Assembly (NCBI GenBank): GCA_037137375.1
Contig: JBAXKJ010000008.1
Location: 1-64,000, forward strand
Origin: CAINVV01 sp037137375
GTDB taxonomy: Bacteria > Bacteroidota > Bacteroidia > Bacteroidales > Prolixibacteraceae
DNA: 64,000 bases
Direction of reading: 5' to 3'
Below the pieces are notes generated by a model, which saw nothing but the letters and a program-made list of their open reading frames with translations, did no database searches and had not been told where the DNA came from. How positions within the stretch are numbered: position 1 is the first letter of the stretch; every line of letters starts with the position of its first letter. This document shows positions 6,789 to 14,184 of this stretch, piece by piece. The position numbers were made by a program, and so were the translations under genes.

Positions 6789-6918
6789 CGGCTGACGCTA
6801 TGGCAAGTGCAGGAATAAATTGTTGCTCAACTGTCTGCCAGCACAAATGTATATAAAGATTACAAATGTTTCGACAAACACGCAAACCCTGCATTTGCTA
6901 TAGCGTTTGTTATGCCTC
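6787..6918 (-). other. attC-like recombination site H (end of cassette 1)
   Basis: The left arm is AACGGCTGACGCTATGGCAA and the right arm ends TTTGCTATAGCGTTTGTTAT. ACGCTATGGCA pairs with TGCTATAGCGT, and TGCAGG with CCTGCA. The right end GTTATGCCTC (6909-6918) matches the minus-strand start of cassette 1 at 8785, which fixes the attI junction. Confidence 0.85.
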
Positions 6919-6949
6919 CGTGCTTTATTTTTTCTGTTTGTTTTACTCT

Positions 6950-7765
6950 CTATTCTGTTTCTTCGTCCGCCGTAAGTGTATAGTAATCATCTGTCTTGGA
7001 GGAAATGAGCTTTGGTTTTGATTTTACGAATAATCCATTCTTGAAAGAATAAATTATCGAATATGTTTCTTCTTCTATCTGCATGTCCCAGTATGTTTCC
7101 CCTTCACTCAATTTTTGTTCTTTATTCAAAAGTAGACCAATTCTCCTTGAATCAAAAATATCCTTGATTCCATTGTTGTCTATGTCTTTCAACTCATTCG
7201 AGTGGAATTCATAAACAGTATCTCCAATTGTCAGGCCAGATACATAATCGTCTTCACCTGGTAATAAGAAGCTATTGTTTGAATACAATATTTTCTCTTT
7301 GCCACTTTTTAAGGAAATGATTTGGTACTTTTTGTTTACACAACCATGATAAAGCGAAGAGAAACTATACGCTATTTCTTTCAAACCATCATTAGGATCA
7401 ATGTCAATCGTATCAGCAAATTCACCACTATATGGATAATTTTCACCAATGTGCATATAATCCTTTGCCCAAGGCAAAGTCGAATTTGCTCTACTAAAAT
7501 GAATTACCATATCTCTTGAATTGCCGCCATATAAAACCGGAACAATCACAAGGCATTCTTTTGACGGCAAATTATTAAATTTGGCATCTATGAATCTGAA
7601 CGGAATTTCAGTTTCTACGCTCAACTCCCTGTCACCAGAAGCAATTAGTTTTCGATTCTGATCACCAATAATTTTTAAAACTGTTGGCTTTGAAGGGAAA
7701 TCTTGGGCAAAAGAGGAATAAATACAAACGAATAGGAATAGAAGGATAAAAATTATGGATTTCAT
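6950..7765 (-). CDS. Secreted protein of unknown function (cassette 1)
   Basis: This 271-residue protein has a clear signal peptide (MKSIIFILLFLFVCIYSSFA, cleavage before QDFPS). The rest is probably periplasmic and rich in strands. Two aspartate-rich stretches, DTIDIDPNDGLKEIAYS and ELKDIDNNGIKDIFDS, resemble calcium-binding FG-GAP/VCBS-type loops. I recognise no named family. It is the third gene of a three-gene cassette, nine bases after the small gene upstream, so cotranscription is likely. Confidence 0.65.
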   Translation of the reverse strand: MKSIIFILLFLFVCIYSSFAQDFPSKPTVLKIIGDQNRKLIASGDRELSVETEIPFRFIDAKFNNLPSKECLVIVPVLYGGNSRDMVIHFSRANSTLPWAKDYMHIGENYPYSGEFADTIDIDPNDGLKEIAYSFSSLYHGCVNKKYQIISLKSGKEKILYSNNSFLLPGEDDYVSGLTIGDTVYEFHSNELKDIDNNGIKDIFDSRRIGLLLNKEQKLSEGETYWDMQIEEETYSIIYSFKNGLFVKSKPKLISSKTDDYYTLTADEETE

Positions 7766-7774
7766 AGGATTTTA

Positions 7775-7987
7775 TTATTTGGTGAGATTATTAATAATCC
7801 TCGAAACCTGTCCTAAGCACTTTAAAAGTACTTCATCTTTATTTTTGTTATCCTTTTCCGCTTTTTTGAGATGAGCTCTGACCGAGCTTGTCAGTCTGCT
7901 CACTTGTCCATTTATTGACTTTGCTTGCTCTGAAAAACTAAGTTCTTCAAAAGTCTTGTCGTTCTTTCCGTGTGTGCCTTTAGCCAT
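7775..7987 (-). CDS. Small lysine-rich protein of unknown function (cassette 1)
   Basis: This 70-residue protein begins MAKGTHGKNDKTFEELSFSE. It is highly charged, probably all helical, and has no signal peptide. It lies 19 bases after the lipoprotein gene and nine bases before the secreted protein gene in the same orientation. No family is recognised. Its position in a tight three-gene set supports it as a real gene. Confidence 0.55.
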   Translation of the reverse strand: MAKGTHGKNDKTFEELSFSEQAKSINGQVSRLTSSVRAHLKKAEKDNKNKDEVLLKCLGQVSRIINNLTK

Positions 7988-8006
7988 TTGAATATTTGTT
8001 TATTGG

Positions 8007-8723
8007 TTATGGTAATTGAATACTGACAACGTTTGATGGAGTAGTGGAAAGACAGCCATAAACATATTTCTGAGTTTTTGCATCAAAATATGATTTATTG
8101 CCTCGATTTGAGGTTCCATAAGAAATAATATACACGGTATTTCCTGCTGAAAATCCATTTTGGTATAGTTCTGAAATACTTGTCGAAATTGTATAAGTCG
8201 AATCAGTTGAGCCAATAGTTGTCGGGCTATATAGCCAGGTTGAAGGATCACCTGAAATTGAACTTGTCTTTCCGAAGAATACGGCTTCTGTCCTGTAAAA
8301 ACTATAAATTGGCGGAACGGTAAATTCACCTTTTACTTCAACGTTGCCTCCAGCTACAAGTTTAGCCTCTAAATTCTTGATTGAAAATACAGGTAATATA
8401 GGTAACTCAAAACTATTCATATTATTCGCATGGTCTAAAGATGGGACTATTACATCTTTATATGTTCCAAAACCTGACTTTTCAAAAACAACTGTCTGAG
8501 AAGCGGCTTTCACTCCTTTTATTGTCCAATTACCAGAAGCGTCTGTAAAGGTTGAAAGGTCTGTTCCTTCGATAGAGACTTTAATGTTGTCATGGGAACT
8601 TAAAAGTCCGTCGTCATTACAAAGTACAACGTTGCCGGATTGGTCAGTCGTTGGGTCTGATTTTTCGCAGCCTCCAAGTAGTAAAATTGCAGCCAATAGA
8701 GAAAAATAAAGTTTAGTTTTCAT
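8007..8723 (-). CDS. Lipoprotein with carboxypeptidase-regulatory-like domain (cassette 1)
   Basis: This 238-residue lipoprotein carries the lipobox LLLGGC, with the Cys at position 19. Residues about 45-105 (VSIEGTDLSTFTDASGNWTI...VVFEKSGFGTYKDV) resemble a carboxypeptidase-regulatory-like beta-sandwich, common in Bacteroidetes surface proteins. The C-terminal part is strand-rich and unassigned. It is the first gene after the inferred attI junction, with no TAnnTTTG box between 8724 and 8785. It may therefore depend on transcription coming from the recombinase side. Confidence 0.7.
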   Translation of the reverse strand: MKTKLYFSLLAAILLLGGCEKSDPTTDQSGNVVLCNDDGLLSSHDNIKVSIEGTDLSTFTDASGNWTIKGVKAASQTVVFEKSGFGTYKDVIVPSLDHANNMNSFELPILPVFSIKNLEAKLVAGGNVEVKGEFTVPPIYSFYRTEAVFFGKTSSISGDPSTWLYSPTTIGSTDSTYTISTSISELYQNGFSAGNTVYIISYGTSNRGNKSYFDAKTQKYVYGCLSTTPSNVVSIQLP

Positions 8724-8783
8724 ATAAGTATTTGTTAGTTAGTATTTTCGAGGTAATTGAGATTTTTTTTTAGCATGAGGCAT

Positions 8784-8923
8784 AACTAGTATGTATCGGA
8801 AGGTTTACAGTACTTTTATGGCGATTGATTGATTTCAATTGGTGGTAATATTTCATCCTCAACAGACTACTTCGGTTCAGATTATGCCGAAGATAACTGG
8901 TATTTTTGAAAATATAAGACTTT
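8784..8923 (-). other. Inferred attI-like site next to the recombinase gene
   Basis: The minus strand at 8790-8777 reads ACTAGTTATGCCTC. TTATGCCTC is identical to the end of attC H, as expected if cassette 1 inserted here by a G^TT crossover. The recombinase-side half contains no long palindrome like the attC sites. It does contain a short hairpin, CTTCGG...CCGAAG, near 8871-8893, and another GTTATC on the minus strand near 8894-8899. The junction is well supported. The exact limits of the site are not. Confidence 0.6.
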
Positions 8924-10669
8924 TTAGCGCTTATTTTCAATTTTCTTAATTCCAAAAGTACCAATGGCTAAATTGTCCAGCGGACTAACAATCTTCCTGA
9001 CAGCTGTCGGGGTTATGTGGGTGTAAATCATCGTGGTCTTAATGCTGCTGTGCCCTAATAACTGCTGAATATAACGAACATCCGTGCCACTTTCCAGTAA
9101 ATGTGTGGCAAATGAATGCCTGAGCGTATGTACAGTAGCCTTCTTTTCAAGTCCGGCCTTGTTTACAGCATTTTTCATGACCTGCTGTACCGTTCGGGCA
9201 CTCAAGGCCTCTCCTTTGTACTGACCCGCAAATACCCAGTCATCACTGGGGTAAAGTGCCCGGTAGGATGTCAAATAAGACACCACCGAATAAGGCAACA
9301 TCACAATCCGATCCTTATTCCCCTTGGTTTGCTTAACATGAATCTTGTGCTCTTCAAATAAAATGTCCTCCCATTTAAGAGATACAATCTCACTGCGTCG
9401 CAACCCGGCTCCATATCCGATCAACAACAGTAATTTGTGCTTCGGATTATTTACATGACTGAAAATCCGGAAGCACTCTTCCATCGTCAAAACCGTCGGC
9501 AAATGATGCTCCCGTCGTGGTCTTGGTATCCTGATCTCAAACGCATTGAGCTTTAAAACTGTCCTGAAATAATAGAGTAACGCATTGATCACCATGTTCA
9601 GACTAGAGGGTGATAGCCCCTTCTCGGTCATCCCCGCAAGGTGTTTTACAATTTGCATTTCTGTTAAGGAATCAGGACTCTGATAACGGTTTGTCCGTAG
9701 GAAAAGATTAAATGCACTTACGTAATTGCGTATCGTATTGGCGCTGTAATTTTGTGCCAGCAGGTAATCTATCATCGCCAACGTATAGGTATGAGCCATG
9801 GACGGAACTTGCTTCAACAAACTCTCCCTCAGACTTCCTAGCTGCGATACCTTTTTGTTTGTCGTCTTATATTTGCTTATATATTTGTCGGAAAGTCTAT
9901 TGTGAAAAGGTATATTCAACTCGACAGACAACTTTTGCAGATTTTCTATCATGGCCGGAGTGGCGGAAAGCAGGTAAGCCCCATTGGCCATGCTATAACG
10001 GCTCCCTTCCCAACGTTTTACCTGTTCTATCAAATAGGGTATCGGAGGACAGCTCAATACCATCCACTTATTGTCTGTCGGGTATTCATTCAGCTCAATA
10101 AAAGTATTCCGATTCGAAACATCCACCGCTAAATTGAAATAGTCTCGTGGAAAAATTTCACCAATACCCAACAAAGCTTCTACTTTGATTTTAACATTAA
10201 CATGCCTGAGCACAAAAAAGGCTTTTTGGCTTTTGTTCCAGTATACACCTTTGATGTCCATTAATTTAGGAGTAATTTGCCCAATGTAGGGCACCTTAAG
10301 CAACCAGTATTTACCGGTTGTACCGATGCAGACAATCTTGCTGGCGAATTCAGGATTTTCACCCTTATGTTCAGCCTCTAAATTGGGCCGAATTTCGCTG
10401 ATTACCTCAGCTATTTGAACAGTTTCTTGCTGTACGACAGCAGGTTCAGTGCGCCTTTGATCGTTAGTATCGTAAATAATCTCAATATCCTCAAAGGTAT
10501 GCTTTATTAAGTTGTAATTGTCCTTGTTGTACAAAACATACCAACATTTATTTGTCTGGCTCCAAATTGCTCCAATGCTTCTTGCTTTGCTTTTCAATTC
10601 ATCGCTAAACCCAAAATAAATCGCTATCTGGAAATTCCCATTGTGATATATCTTTCCAATTTTTACCAT
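8924..10669 (-). CDS. Integron-integrase-like tyrosine recombinase with three-unit N-terminal extension
   Basis: This is a 581-residue recombinase; numbers below count a preceding GTG as residue 1. Residues about 275-380 form the SAM-like core-binding domain and 390-570 the catalytic domain, with R425 (GYGAGLRRSE), K450 (TKGNKDR), H515 and R518 (HTLRHSFATHLL), H541 (LLGHSS) and Y550 (TTMIYTH). The end SPLDNL resembles IntI1 SPLDAL, but I see no extra IntI segment between the K and HxxR motifs. Residues 1-260 hold three loosely similar units, each with a G/W-x-W-like turn (GAIWSQTNKCWYV; GVYWNKSQKAFFV; a third near 220-235), resembling HARP/DUF5710-type modules. The gene's 3' end faces the cassette array. 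I choose the ATG at 10669. Confidence 0.85.
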   Translation of the reverse strand: MVKIGKIYHNGNFQIAIYFGFSDELKSKARSIGAIWSQTNKCWYVLYNKDNYNLIKHTFEDIEIIYDTNDQRRTEPAVVQQETVQIAEVISEIRPNLEAEHKGENPEFASKIVCIGTTGKYWLLKVPYIGQITPKLMDIKGVYWNKSQKAFFVLRHVNVKIKVEALLGIGEIFPRDYFNLAVDVSNRNTFIELNEYPTDNKWMVLSCPPIPYLIEQVKRWEGSRYSMANGAYLLSATPAMIENLQKLSVELNIPFHNRLSDKYISKYKTTNKKVSQLGSLRESLLKQVPSMAHTYTLAMIDYLLAQNYSANTIRNYVSAFNLFLRTNRYQSPDSLTEMQIVKHLAGMTEKGLSPSSLNMVINALLYYFRTVLKLNAFEIRIPRPRREHHLPTVLTMEECFRIFSHVNNPKHKLLLLIGYGAGLRRSEIVSLKWEDILFEEHKIHVKQTKGNKDRIVMLPYSVVSYLTSYRALYPSDDWVFAGQYKGEALSARTVQQVMKNAVNKAGLEKKATVHTLRHSFATHLLESGTDVRYIQQLLGHSSIKTTMIYTHITPTAVRKIVSPLDNLAIGTFGIKKIENKR

Positions 10670-10724
10670 CACATATTTCTATTCTCTTAAAGTTAACCCT
10701 TTTTAAGAAGAATAAATAATTAGA

Positions 10725-10757
10725 AGGATAAAGGCTAAAGGTTAAAGGTTAAAGTGA
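10725..10757 (+). repeat. TTAAAGG short tandem repeats
   Basis: This AT-rich run is built from variants of the heptamer TTAAAGG (GGATAAAGG, CTAAAGG, TTAAAGG, TTAAAG) upstream of the recombinase gene. A longer version lies between gltB and gltD. Confidence 0.6.
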
Positions 10758-10897
10758 AGAACGCTCTGATCAACATTTTTTAAACTCTCAACTCTTAGTT
10801 CTCAACTCTCCCAATAAACTCTGCCATTCCCTCTGCGGCACCTTTGGCAATTACATTTACCCTTGGGTGTTTTTTAACCGCATATTAGTGGCTGACT

Positions 10898-11317
10898 TTA
10901 TTGTTTTAATGTTTTGATAAATTCACTTGCTGTCATGACAGGAATCTTTGAAATTTTAAAGTCTTTCAAATTCCTTGTAATTAATATTTCTTGACTATTC
11001 TCGATTGCTGAGTAATATTGAATTGCATCTTCAAAATCCCTAAATCCTCTATCATTTAACGCCAAGTCAATTATTTTGTCATCTAAAGACAAAACTGTAG
11101 TAAGTATTTTGAACTTTCTAAGAATCTCTTTTGCAGTCGGTGCAGAGTTCGTCTTTTGCAATAAGTAATTTGTATTGGCAAAAGTTAATGACGAAACACT
11201 CAGTTTTATCATGTTTTTATCGGAAAGAGAAAATAATTTTGCTGCATCTTCGTAAAATGGTTCTCTTTCAGCAAGCAAATCAATTACGATATTTGTATCA
11301 ATGAATAACTTTCTCAT
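10898..11317 (-). CDS. PIN-domain ribonuclease toxin (VapC-like)
   Basis: This is a 139-residue PIN-domain protein. The N-terminal acidic residue is in FIDTNIVIDLL (D7), and further acidic positions are in FRDFEDAIQYYSA and TRNLKDF near the C-terminus, giving the usual metal-binding cluster. It should act as an endoribonuclease toxin. Its ATG overlaps the stop of the upstream antitoxin gene (ATGA, 11314-11317), so the pair is coupled. The pair lies outside the cassette array, on the other side of the recombinase gene. Confidence 0.85.
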   Translation of the reverse strand: MRKLFIDTNIVIDLLAEREPFYEDAAKLFSLSDKNMIKLSVSSLTFANTNYLLQKTNSAPTAKEILRKFKILTTVLSLDDKIIDLALNDRGFRDFEDAIQYYSAIENSQEILITRNLKDFKISKIPVMTASEFIKTLKQ

Positions 11318-11559
11318 TTGTACTTGTCAGATAAGTAATCAGCATAATCCTTTTTGAAATCATCATCTGCGCTAAGTTTAACCACTCCACTTAAACTTCT
11401 TACCAATGGCGTAATTTCAATATCCTTTGATTTTTGCTGTGTTACTGAATCCAAATAGGATTCTATCATCCGAGAAACGCTGATATTGTGATTTCGAGCA
11501 TATGATTTTGCTCTATCTATCACATTACTGTCTAATCGTACTGTTAATTTCGAATCCAT
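11314..11559 (-). CDS. Ribbon-helix-helix antitoxin partner of the PIN toxin
   Basis: This 81-residue protein has an N-terminal ribbon-helix-helix DNA-binding region (SKLTVRLDSNVIDRAKSYAR, then HNISVSRMIESYLDSV) and a C-terminal toxin-binding tail rich in Asp and Lys. This is the usual form of DUF6364-type antitoxins in Bacteroidetes. It is transcribed before the PIN gene and overlaps it by four bases. It probably represses its own promoter. The direct toxin interaction is inferred. Confidence 0.8.
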   Translation of the reverse strand: MDSKLTVRLDSNVIDRAKSYARNHNISVSRMIESYLDSVTQQKSKDIEITPLVRSLSGVVKLSADDDFKKDYADYLSDKYK

Positions 11560-11726
11560 GTTTTTTATTTTTGACGTACAAATATAAAATATTCATACGT
11601 CGATTTCAAATTTATTTCGAAGAAAAATAACTTCAGGGCATTCAATACCTGATTAGGAAGTGTTCCAGAATAACCTTAAATGACAAAAATTTCACGTGCA
11701 TATCTCAACCCTATTATTTTTTTAGT

Positions 11727-11734
11727 TATCATTG
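11727..11734 (+). promoter_or_regulatory. Candidate -7 box of the his operon
   Basis: TATCATTG matches TAnnTTTG at seven of eight places (six of six conserved positions except one). It is the best candidate upstream of the leader peptide, 16 bases before its ATG. No clear -33 TTG is visible. Confidence 0.4.
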
Positions 11735-11749
11735 CAGAAAGAAATAAAC

Positions 11750-11797
11750 ATGACGAAAATCAACTTTCATTTGGGACATCACCATCTCTTGCCATAA
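11750..11797 (+). CDS. his operon leader peptide
   Basis: This 15-codon open frame reads MTKINFHLGHHHLLP and contains four His codons, three of them consecutive (CAT CAC CAT, 11777-11785). Its position just before hisG and the alternative hairpins around it indicate a translated attenuator peptide whose ribosome senses charged tRNA-His. It is too short to be a functional protein. The stop codon directly abuts GGTAAGC, which takes part in the antiterminator. Confidence 0.8.
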   Translation: MTKINFHLGHHHLLP

Positions 11798-11880
11798 GGT
11801 AAGCTGTAGTTGATTTTCAAAAAATATTGACAATTCATTAGGCAGGCTTACCATTAAAAGGTAAGCCTGCTTTCATTTTA
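11755..11880 (+). promoter_or_regulatory. his operon transcription attenuator
   Basis: Segment 1, GAAAATCAACT (11755-11765), lies in the leader coding region and is perfectly complementary to AGTTGATTTTC (11808-11818). GGTAAGC (11798-11804) is complementary to GCTTACC in the 5' terminator arm. The terminator is GCAGGCTTACC (11842-11852), a seven-base loop, GGTAAGCCTGC (11860-11870) and TTTCATTTT. A ribosome stalled at the His codons would free 11798-11818 to pair with the 5' terminator arm and let transcription enter hisG. A ribosome at the stop codon, or no translation, would favour the terminator. Confidence 0.75.
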
Positions 11881-11886
11881 AAAGAT

Positions 11887-12747
11887 ATGGACACATCATT
11901 GCGCATTGCCATTCAGACCAAAGGCCGGTTGAATGAAGATTCCATCCTGCTGCTTCAGGAAGCCGGGATCAAACTGATCGATGGAAAAAGAAGACTAATC
12001 TCATCGGCTAAAAATTTCCCTTTGGAGGTACTCTACCTGCGGGACGACGATATTCCACAGTGTGTAGCCGATGGTGTGGCTGATGTTGGTATCGTAGGAA
12101 AAAACGAGATGGAGGAACAGAAGAAGATCGTGGAAGTGGTCAAGAATCTTGGTTTCAGCAAATGCCGCCTATCTCTTGCAATACCAAAGGATGAAAGTTA
12201 TCCAGGCCTCAGTTGGTTCGAAGGAAAGAAGATCGCCACCTCCTATCCTGGTATTCTTAAGGAATTTCTGGATAAGAACAAAGTTAAATCAGACATCCAT
12301 TTCATCGCCGGATCAGTAGAAATTGCTCCCGGGATCGGATTGGCAGATGCCATCTTTGATATCGTGAGTTCAGGAAGCACACTGGTCAGCAATCGTCTGA
12401 AAGAGGTGGAAGTTGTGATGTATTCGGAAGCCGTCATGATCACAGATCCTGCCATCTCCAAAGAAAAGCAAGCCATTCTCGACGAGCTGATCTTCCGGAT
12501 CGAATCCGTCGAAAACGGCAGAGGAAAGAAATATATCCTGCTAAATGCACCCAATGAGAAAATGGAGCAAATCATTAAAGTGCTTCCAGGTATGACCTCT
12601 CCTACCCTCATGCCCCTCGCCAGACAAGGATGGAGCTCACTTCACTCGGTGATCGCCGAATCTGAATTCTGGGAAGTGATCGGTAACCTCAAGCGAAACG
12701 GTGCGGAAGGAATTCTCGTATTACCCATTGAAAAGATGATCTATTAA
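11887..12747 (+). CDS. hisG: ATP phosphoribosyltransferase (long form)
   Basis: This is the first enzyme of histidine synthesis, joining ATP and PRPP. At 286 residues it is the long form. The two catalytic domains (LRIAIQTKGRLNEDSILLLQ at the start; GIGLADAIFDIVSSGSTL at about 150-170) are followed by a C-terminal ACT-like regulatory domain (about 210-286) that binds histidine, so no HisZ subunit is required. It begins ten bases after the attenuator terminator's T-tract and is followed by hisD after seven bases. It is controlled by the attenuator and, probably, by histidine feedback. Confidence 0.95.
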   Translation: MDTSLRIAIQTKGRLNEDSILLLQEAGIKLIDGKRRLISSAKNFPLEVLYLRDDDIPQCVADGVADVGIVGKNEMEEQKKIVEVVKNLGFSKCRLSLAIPKDESYPGLSWFEGKKIATSYPGILKEFLDKNKVKSDIHFIAGSVEIAPGIGLADAIFDIVSSGSTLVSNRLKEVEVVMYSEAVMITDPAISKEKQAILDELIFRIESVENGRGKKYILLNAPNEKMEQIIKVLPGMTSPTLMPLARQGWSSLHSVIAESEFWEVIGNLKRNGAEGILVLPIEKMIY

Positions 12748-12754
12748 TCGAGCC

Positions 12755-14032
12755 ATGGAAATCTATCGCTATCCTTCTCAGGAAACCTGGAATGCACTGA
12801 CAACAAGGGCTACCGCAGATTACTCCGATAAATTTGCAATCGTGGAAGAGGTTCTGCAAAATATTAGGACCCGCGGGGATGTCGCCGTGAAGGATTATAC
12901 CGCGAAATTCGACAAGGCCAACATTGACCGACTTCAAGTTTCACAGGAGGAACTGAAAATGGCCGAAAGTTTTATTGAACCAGCACTAGCCGATGCTATT
13001 CGTGTTGCAGCAACAAATATTTCAGCCTTTCATGCATCACAAAAGGTTGAAGTAAAAATTGTAGAAACTTTTCCAGGCGTCCGGTGCTGGCAGAAAAACC
13101 TCCCTGTCGAATCGGTCGGACTCTATGTCCCAGGCGGTTCAGCCCCTCTCTTTTCGACAGTTCTGATGCTCGCTATTCCTGCCATGATTGCAGGTTGCCC
13201 CGAGGTAGTTCTCTGCACGCCACCTGACCTTAATGGGAAAATACCTCCCGCTATTCTCTTCGCTGCTCATATTTGTAAAGTATCCAAAGTCTTTAAAATT
13301 GGCGGTATTCAAGCCATTGGCGCCATGGCTTATGGCACGGAATCGGTTCCTAAAGTTCACAAAATCTTCGGTCCGGGTAACGCCTGGGTCACCGCTGCTA
13401 AACAATATGTCAGCCTTAACACCTGCTCTATCGACCTGCCCGCGGGGCCATCCGAACTGGCTGTTGTGGCTGATCATTCCTCCAATCCTGCCTTCGTGGC
13501 GTCCGATCTGCTTTCACAAGCCGAACATGGAGCCGACAGTCAGGTCGTGCTGGTAACGATCGAAGAAGCGATGATCGAAAAAGTGTCAGCCGAAATCTCT
13601 AGGCAACTGGAGCGCCTTCCCCGGAAGGAAATTGCGAGGGCTTCACTGGAACACAGCCGAATAATTTTGCTGAAGGATGAGGACGAAATGGTGTCGTTTA
13701 TCAACCTGTATGCACCTGAGCACCTAATACTTCAAGTAAATAATGCAGGTGAAATGGCTGAAAAAATCACCAATGCGGGTTCGGTATTTATTGGTCACTG
13801 GACCCCGGAAAGTGCCGGCGATTACGCCTCCGGAACCAATCATACGCTGCCTACAAACGGCTGGGCTCGCTCGGTAAGCGGACTCAACCTCGACAGCTTT
13901 TGCAAGAAAATCACCTACCAGGAAATCACCAGAGATGGTTTGGAGCAACTCGGACCGGTAATCGAGACCATGGCTGAAGCAGAAATGCTGCAAGCTCATA
14001 AGAATGCAGTGACGATTAGAATCAAGAAATAA
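12755..14032 (+). CDS. hisD: Histidinol dehydrogenase
   Basis: This enzyme oxidises L-histidinol to L-histidine with two NAD+, using zinc. The 425-residue length is normal. Visible family marks are the VGLYVPGGSAPLFSTVLM segment, KIFGPGNAWVTAAKQYV, DLPAGPSELAVVAD and LSQAEHGADSQ (with zinc and catalytic His/Gln residues), and APEHLILQ. It is the second gene of the operon, and the start lies seven bases after hisG. A REP-like palindrome separates it from hisC. Confidence 0.95.
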   Translation: MEIYRYPSQETWNALTTRATADYSDKFAIVEEVLQNIRTRGDVAVKDYTAKFDKANIDRLQVSQEELKMAESFIEPALADAIRVAATNISAFHASQKVEVKIVETFPGVRCWQKNLPVESVGLYVPGGSAPLFSTVLMLAIPAMIAGCPEVVLCTPPDLNGKIPPAILFAAHICKVSKVFKIGGIQAIGAMAYGTESVPKVHKIFGPGNAWVTAAKQYVSLNTCSIDLPAGPSELAVVADHSSNPAFVASDLLSQAEHGADSQVVLVTIEEAMIEKVSAEISRQLERLPRKEIARASLEHSRIILLKDEDEMVSFINLYAPEHLILQVNNAGEMAEKITNAGSVFIGHWTPESAGDYASGTNHTLPTNGWARSVSGLNLDSFCKKITYQEITRDGLEQLGPVIETMAEAEMLQAHKNAVTIRIKK

Positions 14033-14059
14033 TATGAAAATTGGGAAATGGGACATTAG

Positions 14060-14148
14060 CCCGCTCCAGCGGATTTGTAATCCACTGGGAAAGATGGCCA
14101 GCAGATTACAAATCTGCTGGAGCGGGTGCGAGATTACAAATCCGCTGG
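14060..14148 (+). repeat. REP-like palindrome between hisD and hisC
   Basis: The arms CCCGCTCCAGCGGATTTG and CAAATCTGCTGGAGCGGG (14060-14088 and 14098-14126) form a long hairpin with a few mismatches. A further half-copy, GATTACAAATCCGCTGG, follows. Related palindromes lie at 20671, 55392 and 63190. It sits inside the his operon, so it must be transcribed. Confidence 0.75.
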
Positions 14149-14184
14149 TACGAATGAGAGAGTATTTCCAAATTACGAAAAGTT

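Noticed and set aside
50..6918. Repeated palindromes considered as a CRISPR array or as REP elements
   Set aside because: The units are about 125 bases with variable arms, are separated by genes rather than short spacers, and no cas genes are present. Arm sequence differs between sites, unlike REP families.
8924..10669. Recombinase as part of a prophage or integrative conjugative element
   Set aside because: No phage structural, mobilisation or conjugation genes lie in the window, and the neighbouring palindromes follow cassette logic instead.
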